Of a stretch of DNA of 37,528 nt, positions 28,988 through 36,431 are shown piece after piece; position 1 is the first letter of the stretch, and every line of letters begins with the position of its first letter. The DNA lies in contig JACNLH010000125.1 in NCBI GenBank assembly GCA_014381585.1, positions 1 to 37,528 on the forward strand, written 5' to 3'. Position numbers and translations under genes: made by a program. The notes beneath the pieces were generated by a model. It worked only from the letters and a program-made list of their open reading frames with translations, made no database searches and was not told where the DNA came from. The stretch comes from Candidatus Sulfurimonas ponti (GTDB lineage: Bacteria > Campylobacterota > Campylobacteria > Campylobacterales > Sulfurimonadaceae).

Positions 28988-29983
28988 TTATTTTGTGTCG
29001 TTATAGTCTTTGAGTTTTTCTAAAATATGTTTATTAACACCTGTATCTACATAAGTGATTGCTTGATAAATCGCATTTTCCATCGCTTTGGCATTGCTTT
29101 TTCCATGACTCACTATAGCGCAACCTTTTATACCGATAAGCGGCGCACCGCCAATTTCAGCATAATCAATCTGTTTTTTAAGAAGTTTAAAAACTTTTCT
29201 CATCAATAAAGCACCGGTGATTGCAATCGGAGATTTTCTAATATAATCTTTTATCAGGCCGCTAATCGTTGAAGCCACACCTTCACTCGTCTTAAGCACT
29301 AAGTTTCCAATAAAGCCATCGCATGTTATTACGTCACAAGAACCGTTGAAGATATCTCCACCTTCAACATTCCCTTTGAAACCTTTATAGTTTTGAAGTA
29401 ATTTATACGCTGCTTTTGTAACTTCATTTCCCTTAGATGATTCTTCACCATTTGCTAAAAGGCCGATTGAAGGATTTTCAATTTTTAAGACATCATGAGC
29501 ATAACATCCGCCCATAATTGCAAACTGCACTAAATGTTCAGCCTTGGAGTCAACATTCGCACCCACATCTAGGATAATTGATTTTTTTCCTGTTCTTGTA
29601 GGCATAAGAGTGACAAGTGCCGGACGTGCAATACCTTCCAGTCTACCGAGTCTTAAAGTTGCCAGAGTCATTGTCGCGCCACTATGTCCGGCAGACACTA
29701 TACCATCTGCTTCACCGTTTTTTACAAGCTCAACTGCTTTATAAATTGTGCTTTCTTTTCTTTTAACTGCGTCAGTCGCTGCATCACTCATAGAAATCAC
29801 GTCATCAGTATCTACTATAGAAATCTTATCTCTATAACGTTTTGGTAACAGAGGTAAAATTTCTGATTTTTTTCCTACAAGTATAGGTATGAAGTTTTTT
29901 CTCTTGAGTGCATTTACACAACCTTTAACAATTGGCTCAGGACCGAAGTCCCCGCCCATTGCATCAATAGCAATCTTCACCAT
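28988..29983 (-). CDS. plsX: phosphate acyltransferase PlsX
   Basis: The 331-residue product converts acyl-ACP to acyl-phosphate, the first step of phospholipid synthesis with PlsY. Signature segments are IAIDAMGGDFGPEPIVKG at the N-terminus, SAGHSGATMTLA, LLANGEESSKGN and CDGFIGNLVLKTSEG. It is four genes into a minus-strand operon, three bases after rpmF and nine before fabH. Confidence 0.97.
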   Translation of the reverse strand: MVKIAIDAMGGDFGPEPIVKGCVNALKRKNFIPILVGKKSEILPLLPKRYRDKISIVDTDDVISMSDAATDAVKRKESTIYKAVELVKNGEADGIVSAGHSGATMTLATLRLGRLEGIARPALVTLMPTRTGKKSIILDVGANVDSKAEHLVQFAIMGGCYAHDVLKIENPSIGLLANGEESSKGNEVTKAAYKLLQNYKGFKGNVEGGDIFNGSCDVITCDGFIGNLVLKTSEGVASTISGLIKDYIRKSPIAITGALLMRKVFKLLKKQIDYAEIGGAPLIGIKGCAIVSHGKSNAKAMENAIYQAITYVDTGVNKHILEKLKDYNDTK

Positions 29984-29986
29984 TGA

Positions 29987-30136
29987 CTATTTATACTCGC
30001 CCGTAGTTGGGTTGATGTGGTGTGGTAATCTATAAGTTCCATCAGCATCTTTAACCGGTTTAGCTAAAGTGATTTTATAGTGAGTTCTTCTTTTCGCTGA
30101 ACGTGAATGAGAGACTCGTCTCTTAGGTACTGCCAT
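29987..30136 (-). CDS. rpmF: 50S ribosomal protein L32
   Basis: The 49-residue basic protein starts [20 protein letters not shown] and ends NPTTGEYK, the L32 pattern. It lacks the C-terminal zinc-ribbon cysteines found in some L32 forms, so it is the zinc-free type. It lies three bases before plsX and 21 bases after the yceD-like gene in the standard yceD-rpmF-plsX-fabH order. Confidence 0.95.
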   Translation of the reverse strand: MAVPKRRVSHSRSAKRRTHYKITLAKPVKDADGTYRLPHHINPTTGEYK

Positions 30137-30157
30137 ATCTTCTTCCTTTGTTTAATT

Positions 30158-30505
30158 TTATTTACAACTTTCGCAACTATGATAGTCGCTCTTAATAAGC
30201 TCAATCTCAGAGATTAAAAGTTCATCAAGATCCACTGCGGAGTTAAATGATTCAACCACATCTATGTCGATGTTGTCTCCATCATATAAACCATCTGAAA
30301 TGAAAAATTCAATTTTTTCTTTCACTTTAAGATCAAAATCTTCACCGCATGTACTGCACTGAGTATCCACTGAACCGTTTATATCTGCTTTAAGCAAGAT
30401 TAATTTACCAGCATGATACTCTAAATAACCTTTAAAAGCTATTTCATTAGATTTTATTTCAAAATCTAATGGTGTTTTTGTTATTTTTCTAAGAGTGACT
30501 TGCAT
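30158..30505 (-). CDS. YceD/DUF177-family protein
   Basis: This 115-residue protein has the DUF177 pattern: a beta-rich N-terminus, CSTCGEDFDLKV in the middle, a conserved acidic block DIDVVESFNSAVDLDELLISEIEL, and a closing CESC. The family is required for 23S rRNA accumulation in bacteria and plants, and its gene is nearly always next to rpmF, as here. The two cysteine pairs may bind a metal. It is seven bases after ndk. Confidence 0.85.
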   Translation of the reverse strand: MQVTLRKITKTPLDFEIKSNEIAFKGYLEYHAGKLILLKADINGSVDTQCSTCGEDFDLKVKEKIEFFISDGLYDGDNIDIDVVESFNSAVDLDELLISEIELIKSDYHSCESCK

Positions 30506-30512
30506 AACTTAA

Positions 30513-30926
30513 TTATGAAATTTCTCTCTCAGAAAAGAAAAATGCAATCTCAATAGCTGCATTTTCTACAGAGTCACTTCCGTGAACTGCATTTGCATCT
30601 ATATTTTCAGCGAAATCTGCACGAATTGTACCAGCTTCAGCTTCTTTAGGATTTGTAGCACCCATTAAATCACGGTTGATTTGCATAGCATTTTCACCTT
30701 CTAAAACAGTTACAACCACTGGACCGCTAATCATAAAATCAACCAAGTCTCCAAAGAAAGGTCTCTCAGAGTGAACGGCATAAAACGCTTCCGCATCCAT
30801 ACGTGAAAGTTGAATCTTTCTTGTTGCAGCCACTTTAAGTCCGTTGCTCTCAAATCTGTCTAAAATTTTTCCGATAACACCTTTAGCAACTGCATCTGGT
30901 TTAATTATTGATAGTGTTCTTTCCAT
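30513..30926 (-). CDS. ndk: nucleoside diphosphate kinase
   Basis: This 137-residue enzyme equalises nucleoside triphosphate pools by phosphate transfer through a histidine. The active histidine is H115 in [20 protein letters not shown] at the start and the ERPFFGDLV segment are typical. A TTG in frame at 30927-30929 would add one residue, but AGGAGA is four bases before the ATG at 30926 and one base before the TTG, so the ATG was chosen. Confidence 0.98.
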   Translation of the reverse strand: MERTLSIIKPDAVAKGVIGKILDRFESNGLKVAATRKIQLSRMDAEAFYAVHSERPFFGDLVDFMISGPVVVTVLEGENAMQINRDLMGATNPKEAEAGTIRADFAENIDANAVHGSDSVENAAIEIAFFFSEREIS

Positions 30927-30959
30927 CAAATCTCCTGTAAAATATAAAATTAGAACGGA

Positions 30960-30965
30960 ATTATA
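30960..30965 (-). promoter_or_regulatory. -10 box of the ndk-yceD-rpmF-plsX-fabH operon
   Basis: On the minus strand this reads TATAAT, 33 bases before the ndk ATG. It follows the ferredoxin terminator, so the lipid-synthesis block probably begins here. Confidence 0.5.
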
Positions 30966-31076
30966 TCGAAATAAATATAGATTTAACTTGAAAGTGAAAA
31001 ATTATTTATGTTTTATTTGGGGGTTAATGTTTTTAAGAAGTTTTTATTTAGAAATAAAGTTTTGGTGTTTTAAGAG

Positions 31077-31100
31077 TTTGTAGGAAAAAATTCCTACAAA
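31077..31100 (-). terminator. stem-loop after the ferredoxin gene
   Basis: TTTGTAGGAA and TTCCTACAAA are perfect ten-base reverse complements around an AAAA loop. It begins seven bases after the ferredoxin stop on the minus strand. It separates that gene from ndk. Confidence 0.65.
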
Positions 31101-31107
31101 ACTATAT

Positions 31108-31392
31108 CTATTCTACAACAGGTTGAAAGTTATCTCTTTGATCTTGTGTGATATCATCACGGTGAGAAGGGCTTTCGCCTACTTGATCCCATGTGATACA
31201 TCCTTCAGTAGGACACGCAGTGGCACACGCCGGCTCATCATGATGTCCAACACATTCTACACATTTATCGCTATATACGTAATAGATATCCTCATCTTGT
31301 GGATTATCATCCTCATCTACAATTGCTTCTACTGGACATTCGTCTATACAAGCACCACAGTTAATACACGTATCGTTAATTATTACTGACAT
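31108..31392 (-). CDS. 2[4Fe-4S] ferredoxin with C-terminal extension
   Basis: The 94-residue product has CINCGACIDECP and a second set CVECVGHHDEPACATACP, where the spacing between the second and third cysteine is lengthened to eight residues, followed by an extended C-terminal tail. This is the Allochromatium/YfhL-like ferredoxin type with very low-potential clusters. In anaerobic or autotrophic relatives it serves 2-oxoacid oxidoreductases, which is plausible here. GGAGACGAAT precedes the ATG. Confidence 0.93.
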   Translation of the reverse strand: MSVIINDTCINCGACIDECPVEAIVDEDDNPQDEDIYYVYSDKCVECVGHHDEPACATACPTEGCITWDQVGESPSHRDDITQDQRDNFQPVVE

Positions 31393-31487
31393 ATTCGTCT
31401 CCTATATAATTTATAAAATAGACTATACACTTTAGATTTTTAAATGTAGCTAAAAGTAACTGGATAAAGATACAAATTAATCAAAAG

Positions 31488-32645
31488 TTACAAATCTAAA
31501 TAGTTTTTAATCTCATCAACCCTATCTGTTCTCTCCCAGCTAAAGCCTTCTTCTTCACGGCCAAAATGGCCATATGCCGCGGTGCGTCTATAGATAGGAC
31601 GAAGCAAATCTAAAGAATCTATAATCCCTTTTGGTGAAAGATCAAAAAGATCTCGTACACAAGATTCTATTTTTTCTTCGCTTACTTTAGCACTTGAGTG
31701 CGTATCCACCATTATCGAGACAGGCTGCACCACTCCAATAGCATACGCCACTTGCAGTGTCACCTTTGTACACACTCCCGATGCTACAAGATTTTTTGCG
31801 ATATGACGGCAGGCATAAGCTGCACTCCTATCCACCTTCGTGGGATCTTTACCTGAAAAAGCACCGCCGCCATGAGGGCATGAGCCACCATATGTATCCA
31901 CTATAATTTTTCTACCTGTTAGTCCTGCATCACCTTGAGGTCCGCCGATTACAAATTTTCCTGTTGGATTTATATGTATAACAGTGTCATCATTCATCAT
32001 ATCAGCAGGAATCACTTCTTTTATCACCTCAGCAATCATATCCATACGAATCTGCTCTTGAGAAACATCCGGAGAATGCTGTGTTGATATAACTATGGTT
32101 TCAACTGAAACCGGTTTGTCGCCAATATATTTCACACTTATTTGCGCTTTTCCATCAGGACGTAAATAAGGAACCAAACCCTCCTTGCGCACTAAAGCCA
32201 ATCTCTGCGTTAAGCGATGTGCCAAATGAATCGGCAGAGGCATTAAAACATCTGTCTCATCACAAGCGTAACCAAACATCATACCCTGATCGCCGGCACC
32301 TATCGCACCGCCATCCTGATCAACTCCTTGGTTGATATCAGGAGACTGTTCACCAATCCCATTTAAAACTGCAGCCGCACGATAATCAAAACCATAGGTT
32401 GCATCTGTGTATCCTATCTCTTGAATAACTTTTCTTGCAATCTCCTGCATAGGGGCATACGCCGTTGTCTTCAATTCGCCTGCAATTACACAAAAACCAT
32501 TAGATACTACAGTTTCACACGCAACACGTGCATCTGTATCTCTCTCAATTATATAATCCAAAATTGCATCACTAATCTGATCTGCCATCTTATCAGGGTG
32601 CCCTTCTGTTACAGACTCAGAGGTGAATATATACTCTTTTGTCAT
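31488..32645 (-). CDS. metK: S-adenosylmethionine synthetase
   Basis: This 385-residue enzyme makes S-adenosylmethionine from methionine and [26 protein letters not shown] is at the N-terminus, [12 protein letters not shown] near residue 116, and [19 protein letters not shown] in the C-terminal half, all family signatures. Length is normal. The start codon lies in one arm of a nine-base inverted repeat in its upstream region (see 32643-32690). Confidence 0.98.
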   Translation of the reverse strand: MTKEYIFTSESVTEGHPDKMADQISDAILDYIIERDTDARVACETVVSNGFCVIAGELKTTAYAPMQEIARKVIQEIGYTDATYGFDYRAAAVLNGIGEQSPDINQGVDQDGGAIGAGDQGMMFGYACDETDVLMPLPIHLAHRLTQRLALVRKEGLVPYLRPDGKAQISVKYIGDKPVSVETIVISTQHSPDVSQEQIRMDMIAEVIKEVIPADMMNDDTVIHINPTGKFVIGGPQGDAGLTGRKIIVDTYGGSCPHGGGAFSGKDPTKVDRSAAYACRHIAKNLVASGVCTKVTLQVAYAIGVVQPVSIMVDTHSSAKVSEEKIESCVRDLFDLSPKGIIDSLDLLRPIYRRTAAYGHFGREEEGFSWERTDRVDEIKNYLDL

Positions 32646-32690
32646 CGATTTTCCTTATTGAGATACGAGGTCTCGCCTCATAAATCGATG
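32643..32690 (-). promoter_or_regulatory. inverted repeat spanning the metK leader and start codon
   Basis: CATCGATTT (minus strand, 32690-32682) and AAATCGATG (32651-32643) are perfect reverse complements; the second ends with the metK ATG. Between them lie a GAGG/CCTC hairpin and the AAGGA ribosome site. If the whole arm were transcribed it would hide the start codon. But the -10 box at 32693-32698 puts the start near 32686, so only part of the left arm may be in the RNA. Confidence 0.4.
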
Positions 32691-32692
32691 TA

Positions 32693-32698
32693 ATTATA
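32693..32698 (-). promoter_or_regulatory. -10 box of metK
   Basis: On the minus strand this reads TATAAT. It predicts a short leader of about 40 bases. Confidence 0.5.
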
Positions 32699-32705
32699 GC
32701 TAAAT

Positions 32706-33368
32706 CTACTTTTTCGAATTCAACCTTGATTGGTATTCTTCACCATGTTTACATACAGGACAAGTTTTTAAGGCTTTCTTTCCATAGTGTACATGGCCGC
32801 ACACTTCACAAATCCAAGCTTCTTCTTCATCTTCACTTACAAATTCCGCACCGGCTTCGAGTCTGTCTAATAGCATTTGAAACATTTTTTCATGTTCCAC
32901 TTCCACTTTTCCGATTCCTGAAAATAATGTAGCGGCCTCCTTATGACCTTCTTGTTTTGCAATCTCTGCAAAATCAGGATACATAGTGGTGTTTTCATAA
33001 CTTTCACCGTCTATTGCCATTTGAAGATTTGCTTTTGTATCTCCAAAACTGTCCTCTAAACCTGATGCCATTCTATTATTTAAAGCAAGTTCCAATTTCG
33101 CATGCTGTTTTTCATTATTTGCAGCTCTTTGAAAGTGTTCTGCAATATCTCTATAACCCTCTTTTTGAGCAACTTTTGCGAAGTATTCGTACTTGTTTCT
33201 AGCTTGTGATTCACCGGCAAATGCTTTTAGTAAATTAACCATCGTTAAATTTTCTGTAATCATCTCCATAGCTTGAGCACAACAGTGCAGCTCACCACCA
33301 CCACCAACATTTTGCACTTCCACTTCATTTCCGCATTTATTACATTTATACATTTCATACTGTCTCAT
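32706..33368 (-). CDS. desulforubrerythrin (desulforedoxin-rubrerythrin-rubredoxin fusion)
   Basis: The 220-residue product has three domains. An N-terminal desulforedoxin domain has Cys9, Cys12, Cys29 and Cys30 (CNKC...CC) for an FeS4 centre. A central four-helix rubrerythrin diiron domain has GESQARNKYEYF, NEKQHAKLE and KVEVEHEKMF. A C-terminal rubredoxin has CEVCGHVHYG and CPVCKHG. This matches the desulforubrerythrin described in Campylobacter jejuni, which reduces hydrogen peroxide. The gene is divergent from a peroxiredoxin, with PerR/Fur-like palindromes between, so peroxide control is likely. AAAGGAATAG precedes the ATG. Confidence 0.93.
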   Translation of the reverse strand: MRQYEMYKCNKCGNEVEVQNVGGGGELHCCAQAMEMITENLTMVNLLKAFAGESQARNKYEYFAKVAQKEGYRDIAEHFQRAANNEKQHAKLELALNNRMASGLEDSFGDTKANLQMAIDGESYENTTMYPDFAEIAKQEGHKEAATLFSGIGKVEVEHEKMFQMLLDRLEAGAEFVSEDEEEAWICEVCGHVHYGKKALKTCPVCKHGEEYQSRLNSKK

Positions 33369-33417
33369 AATCTATTCCTTTTTGTTTATTTTTAATTGTA
33401 CTCCTTGTAAACTTAAG

Positions 33418-33432
33418 GGATAATAATTATCT
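33418..33432. promoter_or_regulatory. PerR/Fur-like box upstream of desulforubrerythrin
   Basis: The centre is the 13-base palindrome GATAATAATTATC (33419-33431). Its eleven central bases, ATAATAATTAT, fit the core of the PerR consensus TTATAATNATTATAA. It lies 50 bases before the desulforubrerythrin start and overlaps its likely -10 region, where a repressor would block it. Confidence 0.55.
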
Positions 33433-33469
33433 ATAAGTATTTAATATTATGAATCCTAGGGTTATAAAA

Positions 33470-33482
33470 GATAAAATTTATC
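33470..33482. promoter_or_regulatory. second palindrome of the same type
   Basis: GATAAAATTTATC is a 13-base palindrome with the same 6-1-6 plan and the same GATAA/TTATC ends as the box at 33419-33431. It lies 96 bases before the peroxiredoxin start. Two boxes in one 210-base divergent region suggest joint control of both genes. Confidence 0.45.
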
Positions 33483-33578
33483 CTTAAATGATTATATTAG
33501 ATTTGTATCATATACATTTCATTAATTTTATTCAGTTAAAATTCCACCATAAATTAATTAACACATAAGGATATATAC

Positions 33579-34175
33579 ATGATCGTAACAAATCAAGCTC
33601 CAGACTTTACAGCAACAACAGTTTTAGGTGACGGTTCAATCGTTGAGGACTTCAAATTATCAGAAAACATGGGTGAAAAAGGTACTGTTTTATTTTTCTA
33701 TCCATTGGATTTCACTTTTGTATGCCCATCAGAATTGATTGCTTTTGATCACAGACTTAAAGAGTTTAAAGATCGTGGTGTTGAAGTTATCGGTTGTTCA
33801 GTGGATTCTCAATTTTCTCACTTTGCTTGGAGAGAGACTCCAATCAACAATGGTGGAATTGGACGTGTTGGTTACCCTCTTGTAGCTGACCTTACTAAAC
33901 AAATTTCTAGAGATTACGATGTTCTTTTTGGTGAATCAGTGGCTTTACGCGGTTCATTCTTAATAGATGGAAAAGGTGTTGTTCGTCACGCAGTTGTAAA
34001 TGACTTACCACTTGGACGTAATATTGATGAAATGATCCGTATGGTCGATGCAATGCAGTTCACTGACGAGCATGGTGAAGTATGTGCTGCTGGTTGGAAA
34101 AAAGGCGATGAAGGTATGAAAGCCACAACTGAAGGTGTTGCTGAGTATCTTGGTAAACATGAGGGCGATTTATAA
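33579..34175 (+). CDS. typical 2-Cys peroxiredoxin (AhpC/TSA family)
   Basis: The 198-residue enzyme reduces hydrogen peroxide and organic peroxides. The peroxidatic cysteine is C49 in DFTFVCPSE and the resolving cysteine is C169 in GEVCAAGW. The GGIGRVGYPLVAD loop makes it a sensitive-type GG(L/I)G peroxiredoxin. Length is normal for AhpC/TsaA. TAAGGA precedes the ATG. It is divergent from desulforubrerythrin. Its likely electron donor, thioredoxin or AhpF, is not in the window. Confidence 0.95.
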   Translation: MIVTNQAPDFTATTVLGDGSIVEDFKLSENMGEKGTVLFFYPLDFTFVCPSELIAFDHRLKEFKDRGVEVIGCSVDSQFSHFAWRETPINNGGIGRVGYPLVADLTKQISRDYDVLFGESVALRGSFLIDGKGVVRHAVVNDLPLGRNIDEMIRMVDAMQFTDEHGEVCAAGWKKGDEGMKATTEGVAEYLGKHEGDL

Positions 34176-34251
34176 TCGCTACTTTAGCCAGCATGTTTAA
34201 ACATGTTAATAAAGTGGGTGTTTTATAGTATTTATTTTACTATAAGCACTT
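34164..34251 (+). other. hairpin series in the peroxiredoxin 3' end
   Basis: GCGATT/AATCGC overlaps the end of the coding region and stop codon. CATGTTTAAACATG follows as a 14-base palindrome. Then AAGTG/CACTT encloses TTATAGTA/TACTATAA (34223-34245). The real terminator comes after these at 34264. So the 3' region carries several stacked stems. Confidence 0.35.
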
Positions 34252-34263
34252 AGCACTTCTTTT

Positions 34264-34290
34264 AAATTCCCACTTTTGTGGGGATTTCTT
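34264..34290 (+). terminator. rho-independent terminator of the peroxiredoxin gene
   Basis: AAATTCCCAC and GTGGGGATTT pair with one T-G pair around a short TTTT loop, followed by CTTCTT. It lies 88 bases after the stop. It also sits just beyond the end of the small minus-strand gene at 34307, so it could serve both directions. Confidence 0.65.
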
Positions 34291-34306
34291 CTTCAAATAA
34301 AAATTC

Positions 34307-34474
34307 TTAAACTCTTTTATACTGCTTGACATTTTTACAATACGCTACAACATACTTGAATGCAGCAAGGTTAAACAACTCTTTAAATACTTTTATATAG
34401 TTCTTATTGTTTGCATTAATCGATAAAAACACTTCATCCAAACCATCTCTTTCACTTTGTGTTAATACGCTCAT
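34307..34474 (-). CDS. 55-residue protein, unknown
   Basis: The short frame encodes MSVLTQSERDGLDEVFLSIN at the N-terminus, then a basic, helical-looking segment ending NVKQYKRV. GGGGAG lies five bases before the ATG and a TATAAT (minus strand, 34511-34516) lies 37 bases upstream, so it has both signals of a real gene. No signal peptide, membrane helix or known motif was recognised. It is divergent from a cytochrome c across a region with repeated operator-like half-sites, so it might be a small regulator or stress protein, but nothing shows this directly. Confidence 0.7.
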   Translation of the reverse strand: MSVLTQSERDGLDEVFLSINANNKNYIKVFKELFNLAAFKYVVAYCKNVKQYKRV

Positions 34475-34510
34475 TCATTCTCCCCAAGTTTATTGATTTT
34501 TCTCGGAATG

Positions 34511-34516
34511 ATTATA
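34511..34516 (-). promoter_or_regulatory. -10 box of the 55-residue protein gene
   Basis: On the minus strand this reads TATAAT. It overlaps the left arm of the 12-base inverted repeat at 34514-34551, as expected for a repressor-controlled promoter. Confidence 0.45.
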
Positions 34517-34551
34517 CGTTTTAAACACTTAAATATACATTTAAAACGTAT
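34514..34551. promoter_or_regulatory. 12-bp inverted repeat with 14-bp spacer, operator candidate
   Basis: ATACGTTTTAAA (34514-34525) and TTTAAAACGTAT (34540-34551) are perfect reverse complements. They overlap the -10 box of the minus-strand small gene and precede a plus-strand TATAAT at 34563-34568. The half-site TTATACG recurs at 34638. Confidence 0.5.
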
Positions 34552-34637
34552 TAAATTTAGCTATAATGTATATAATATTATATTTATTGTATCTTATAAT
34601 ATAAATAATATACACTACACAAATTAAAATGAATATT

Positions 34638-34657
34638 TTATACGGTATATCGTATAA
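34638..34657. promoter_or_regulatory. second TTATACG inverted repeat
   Basis: TTATACG-GTATAT-CGTATAA has perfect seven-base arms. It shares the TTATACG half-site with the element at 34512-34518. The whole 333-base gap 34475-34807 is very AT-rich and holds no gene; besides these repeats it has an imperfect 8-2-8 palindrome near 34689-34706 and a TATAAT at 34716-34721 before the cytochrome gene. Confidence 0.45.
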
Positions 34658-34807
34658 TAATTCTTTAAGTAGTTGCTTATTAATTAAGAATCATTGAAAT
34701 TATTCACATCTTATTTATAATACTCACATAACTTATTATTATAATTTTAGATTAATCATTTAGGAGTAGAATATAGGCAGCTTTATTTCAACTCTTAAGG
34801 ATATAAA

Positions 34808-35095
34808 ATGTATAAATTAATCATCTGCACTTCTCTCTTGCTTTTTACAAACAATGTTTATGCTGATATGCATACTGCAAAACAATTATTTGATGAAAAT
34901 GATTGCACAAAATGTCATAATGTCGAAAAGTTTAAATATAGAAAAGATAAAGTCAATAACTTTGAAAAACTAAACACTATGGTGGATGCTTGCGCCAATG
35001 GTACGAACACCGGTTGGTTTGAAGAAGAAGTTCAAGATGTCAGTTCTTATTTAAATCATAAATATTATCATTTCAAAGTAAAGGCTGATAAGTAA
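34808..35095 (+). CDS. small secreted monohaem cytochrome c
   Basis: The 95-residue product has a signal peptide (residues 1-19, ending VYA) and one haem-binding CTKCH near residues 34-38. The mature chain is only about 76 residues, and a methionine in LNTMVDACANG may be the sixth haem ligand, followed by a typical last helix EEEVQDVSSYLN. It is a periplasmic electron carrier of unknown partner. AAGGAT precedes the ATG. The next gene, a putative nuclease, starts four bases after its stop, an unexpected pairing. Confidence 0.85.
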   Translation: MYKLIICTSLLLFTNNVYADMHTAKQLFDENDCTKCHNVEKFKYRKDKVNNFEKLNTMVDACANGTNTGWFEEEVQDVSSYLNHKYYHFKVKADK

Positions 35096-35099
35096 CTTT

Positions 35100-35810
35100 A
35101 TGAACAAAAAAGAGAACAAAGACGAACTAAGAGCTAGAAAATATTTACAAACTTTGCAGTGCACCCAAGTGGAATATGAACCGCTTGGAAATGTCACACC
35201 TGATTTTCTACTCGATAAAAAGATAGCTGTTGAAGTTAGAAGACTCAACCGTAACTATATTGACGGTAAAAACCTCATCAGTATCGAAAACCTTGAGATA
35301 CATCTTATTAAAAGTATTAAGAAGCTTATTGAGAATTTCAAATGCAATCCATATTCAAATTCATCCCATATATCTGTCACTCTATCAGAACCGGTAAATG
35401 CACAAGATATTATAGGGATAAACAAAAGAGTCAAAAGAATACTAAAAAAACATACAAATAAAATATCAACAAAAAAGTCGTATTCTATATGTGATTTTTT
35501 GAGCCTTACATTCACCCCGGTTGCAAAAGAATCCAACATATACACTTACACTGATTGTAATGGCGATGCTACATGGATTATTCATGCATTACATAGGCAT
35601 ATTCAAGAAGTGATTGATGAAAAAAATGAAAAAATTGAAAAAAATTTCAGTCTATATGAGCAATGGTGGTTACTCTTGGTGGACTCTATAGTTTACGGTT
35701 TAGATAATGAGGATTTTGAAAAATTAAAAAGAATAAAACTGAATAAACATAGATTTGCAAAAGTCATCATACTCTCGCCAAAGGGGAATTTTGACACTTT
35801 TGAATTTTAA
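35100..35810 (+). CDS. putative PD-(D/E)XK nuclease-fold protein
   Basis: The 236-residue product has no signal peptide. Residues 30-50 read GNVTPDFLL then KKIAVEVRRLN: an Asp (D35) in a PD context followed ten residues later by E45-V-R47. This resembles the core of PD-(D/E)XK nucleases, with Arg in place of the usual Lys. The rest is basic and helical with a WWLLLVDS segment and a C-terminal KVIILSP strand. No restriction, toxin or phage partner is adjacent. It directly follows the cytochrome c gene and ends exactly where the convergent upp gene ends, with no spacer. Nuclease function is inferred from the motif only. Confidence 0.55.
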   Translation: MNKKENKDELRARKYLQTLQCTQVEYEPLGNVTPDFLLDKKIAVEVRRLNRNYIDGKNLISIENLEIHLIKSIKKLIENFKCNPYSNSSHISVTLSEPVNAQDIIGINKRVKRILKKHTNKISTKKSYSICDFLSLTFTPVAKESNIYTYTDCNGDATWIIHALHRHIQEVIDEKNEKIEKNFSLYEQWWLLLVDSIVYGLDNEDFEKLKRIKLNKHRFAKVIILSPKGNFDTFEF

Positions 35811-36431
35811 TCAGACAGTGTTGTAAGCCCTATCCCCTGCATCGCCTAAACCGGGAATGATGTATTTATCATCATTGAGCCTTTCATCAATCTGAGCGAT
35901 ATAGATATCAACATCAGAGTGAGAAGAATTCACATGCCCCAAGCCCTCTGGCGAGCCTATAATATTTAATGCTATAATTCTTGATGGTTCCCGGGATTTG
36001 ATTAAATCTAAAGCATCAACCATCGATCCACCGGTTGCAAGCATTGGATCAACTAAAAGAACTGTTTTTCCTTTACACTCAGGAAGTCTCTCGTAGTAAA
36101 GCACACTTTTATGCGTTGTCTCATCTCTTTTCATTGCTAAAAACCCAGCTTTTGCATCAGGCAATAACTCCATAACACTATCAAGCATAGGCATTCCGGC
36201 TCTTAGAACTGTCACCACCATTATATTTTCCTCATCTATTGTGAAGAAAGCACCATCGCCCTGCCATACTGCTATATTTCTTTCGATTAAAGGAAAATCT
36301 TTCAATGCTTCGTACACAAGCTGCTTCGTAAGTTCTGAAATAGTATGTCTAAAACGTATAGCATCTTGCCTTTGATCTCTTAAATGCGTCACTAAAGTCT
36401 TAGTGAGAGGGTTGGATAATTCATAAATCAT
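35811..36431 (-). CDS. upp: uracil phosphoribosyltransferase
   Basis: This 206-residue salvage enzyme makes UMP from uracil and PRPP. The PRPP loop VLLVDPMLATGGSMVDAL and the uracil-binding YIIPGLGDAGDRAYNT at the C-terminus are diagnostic. LRAGMPMLDSV is also present. Its start overlaps the stop of the stomatin gene by one base (TAATG on the minus strand), so the three genes to the right form one coupled operon. It is convergent with the nuclease-like gene with zero spacing and no terminator between. Confidence 0.97.
   Translation of the reverse strand: MIYELSNPLTKTLVTHLRDQRQDAIRFRHTISELTKQLVYEALKDFPLIERNIAVWQGDGAFFTIDEENIMVVTVLRAGMPMLDSVMELLPDAKAGFLAMKRDETTHKSVLYYERLPECKGKTVLLVDPMLATGGSMVDALDLIKSREPSRIIALNIIGSPEGLGHVNSSHSDVDIYIAQIDERLNDDKYIIPGLGDAGDRAYNTV

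Noticed and set aside
34681-34710. Fur box before the cytochrome gene
   Set aside because: The GAATCATT-GA-AATTATTC palindrome is imperfect and does not match the Fur or PerR core well enough.
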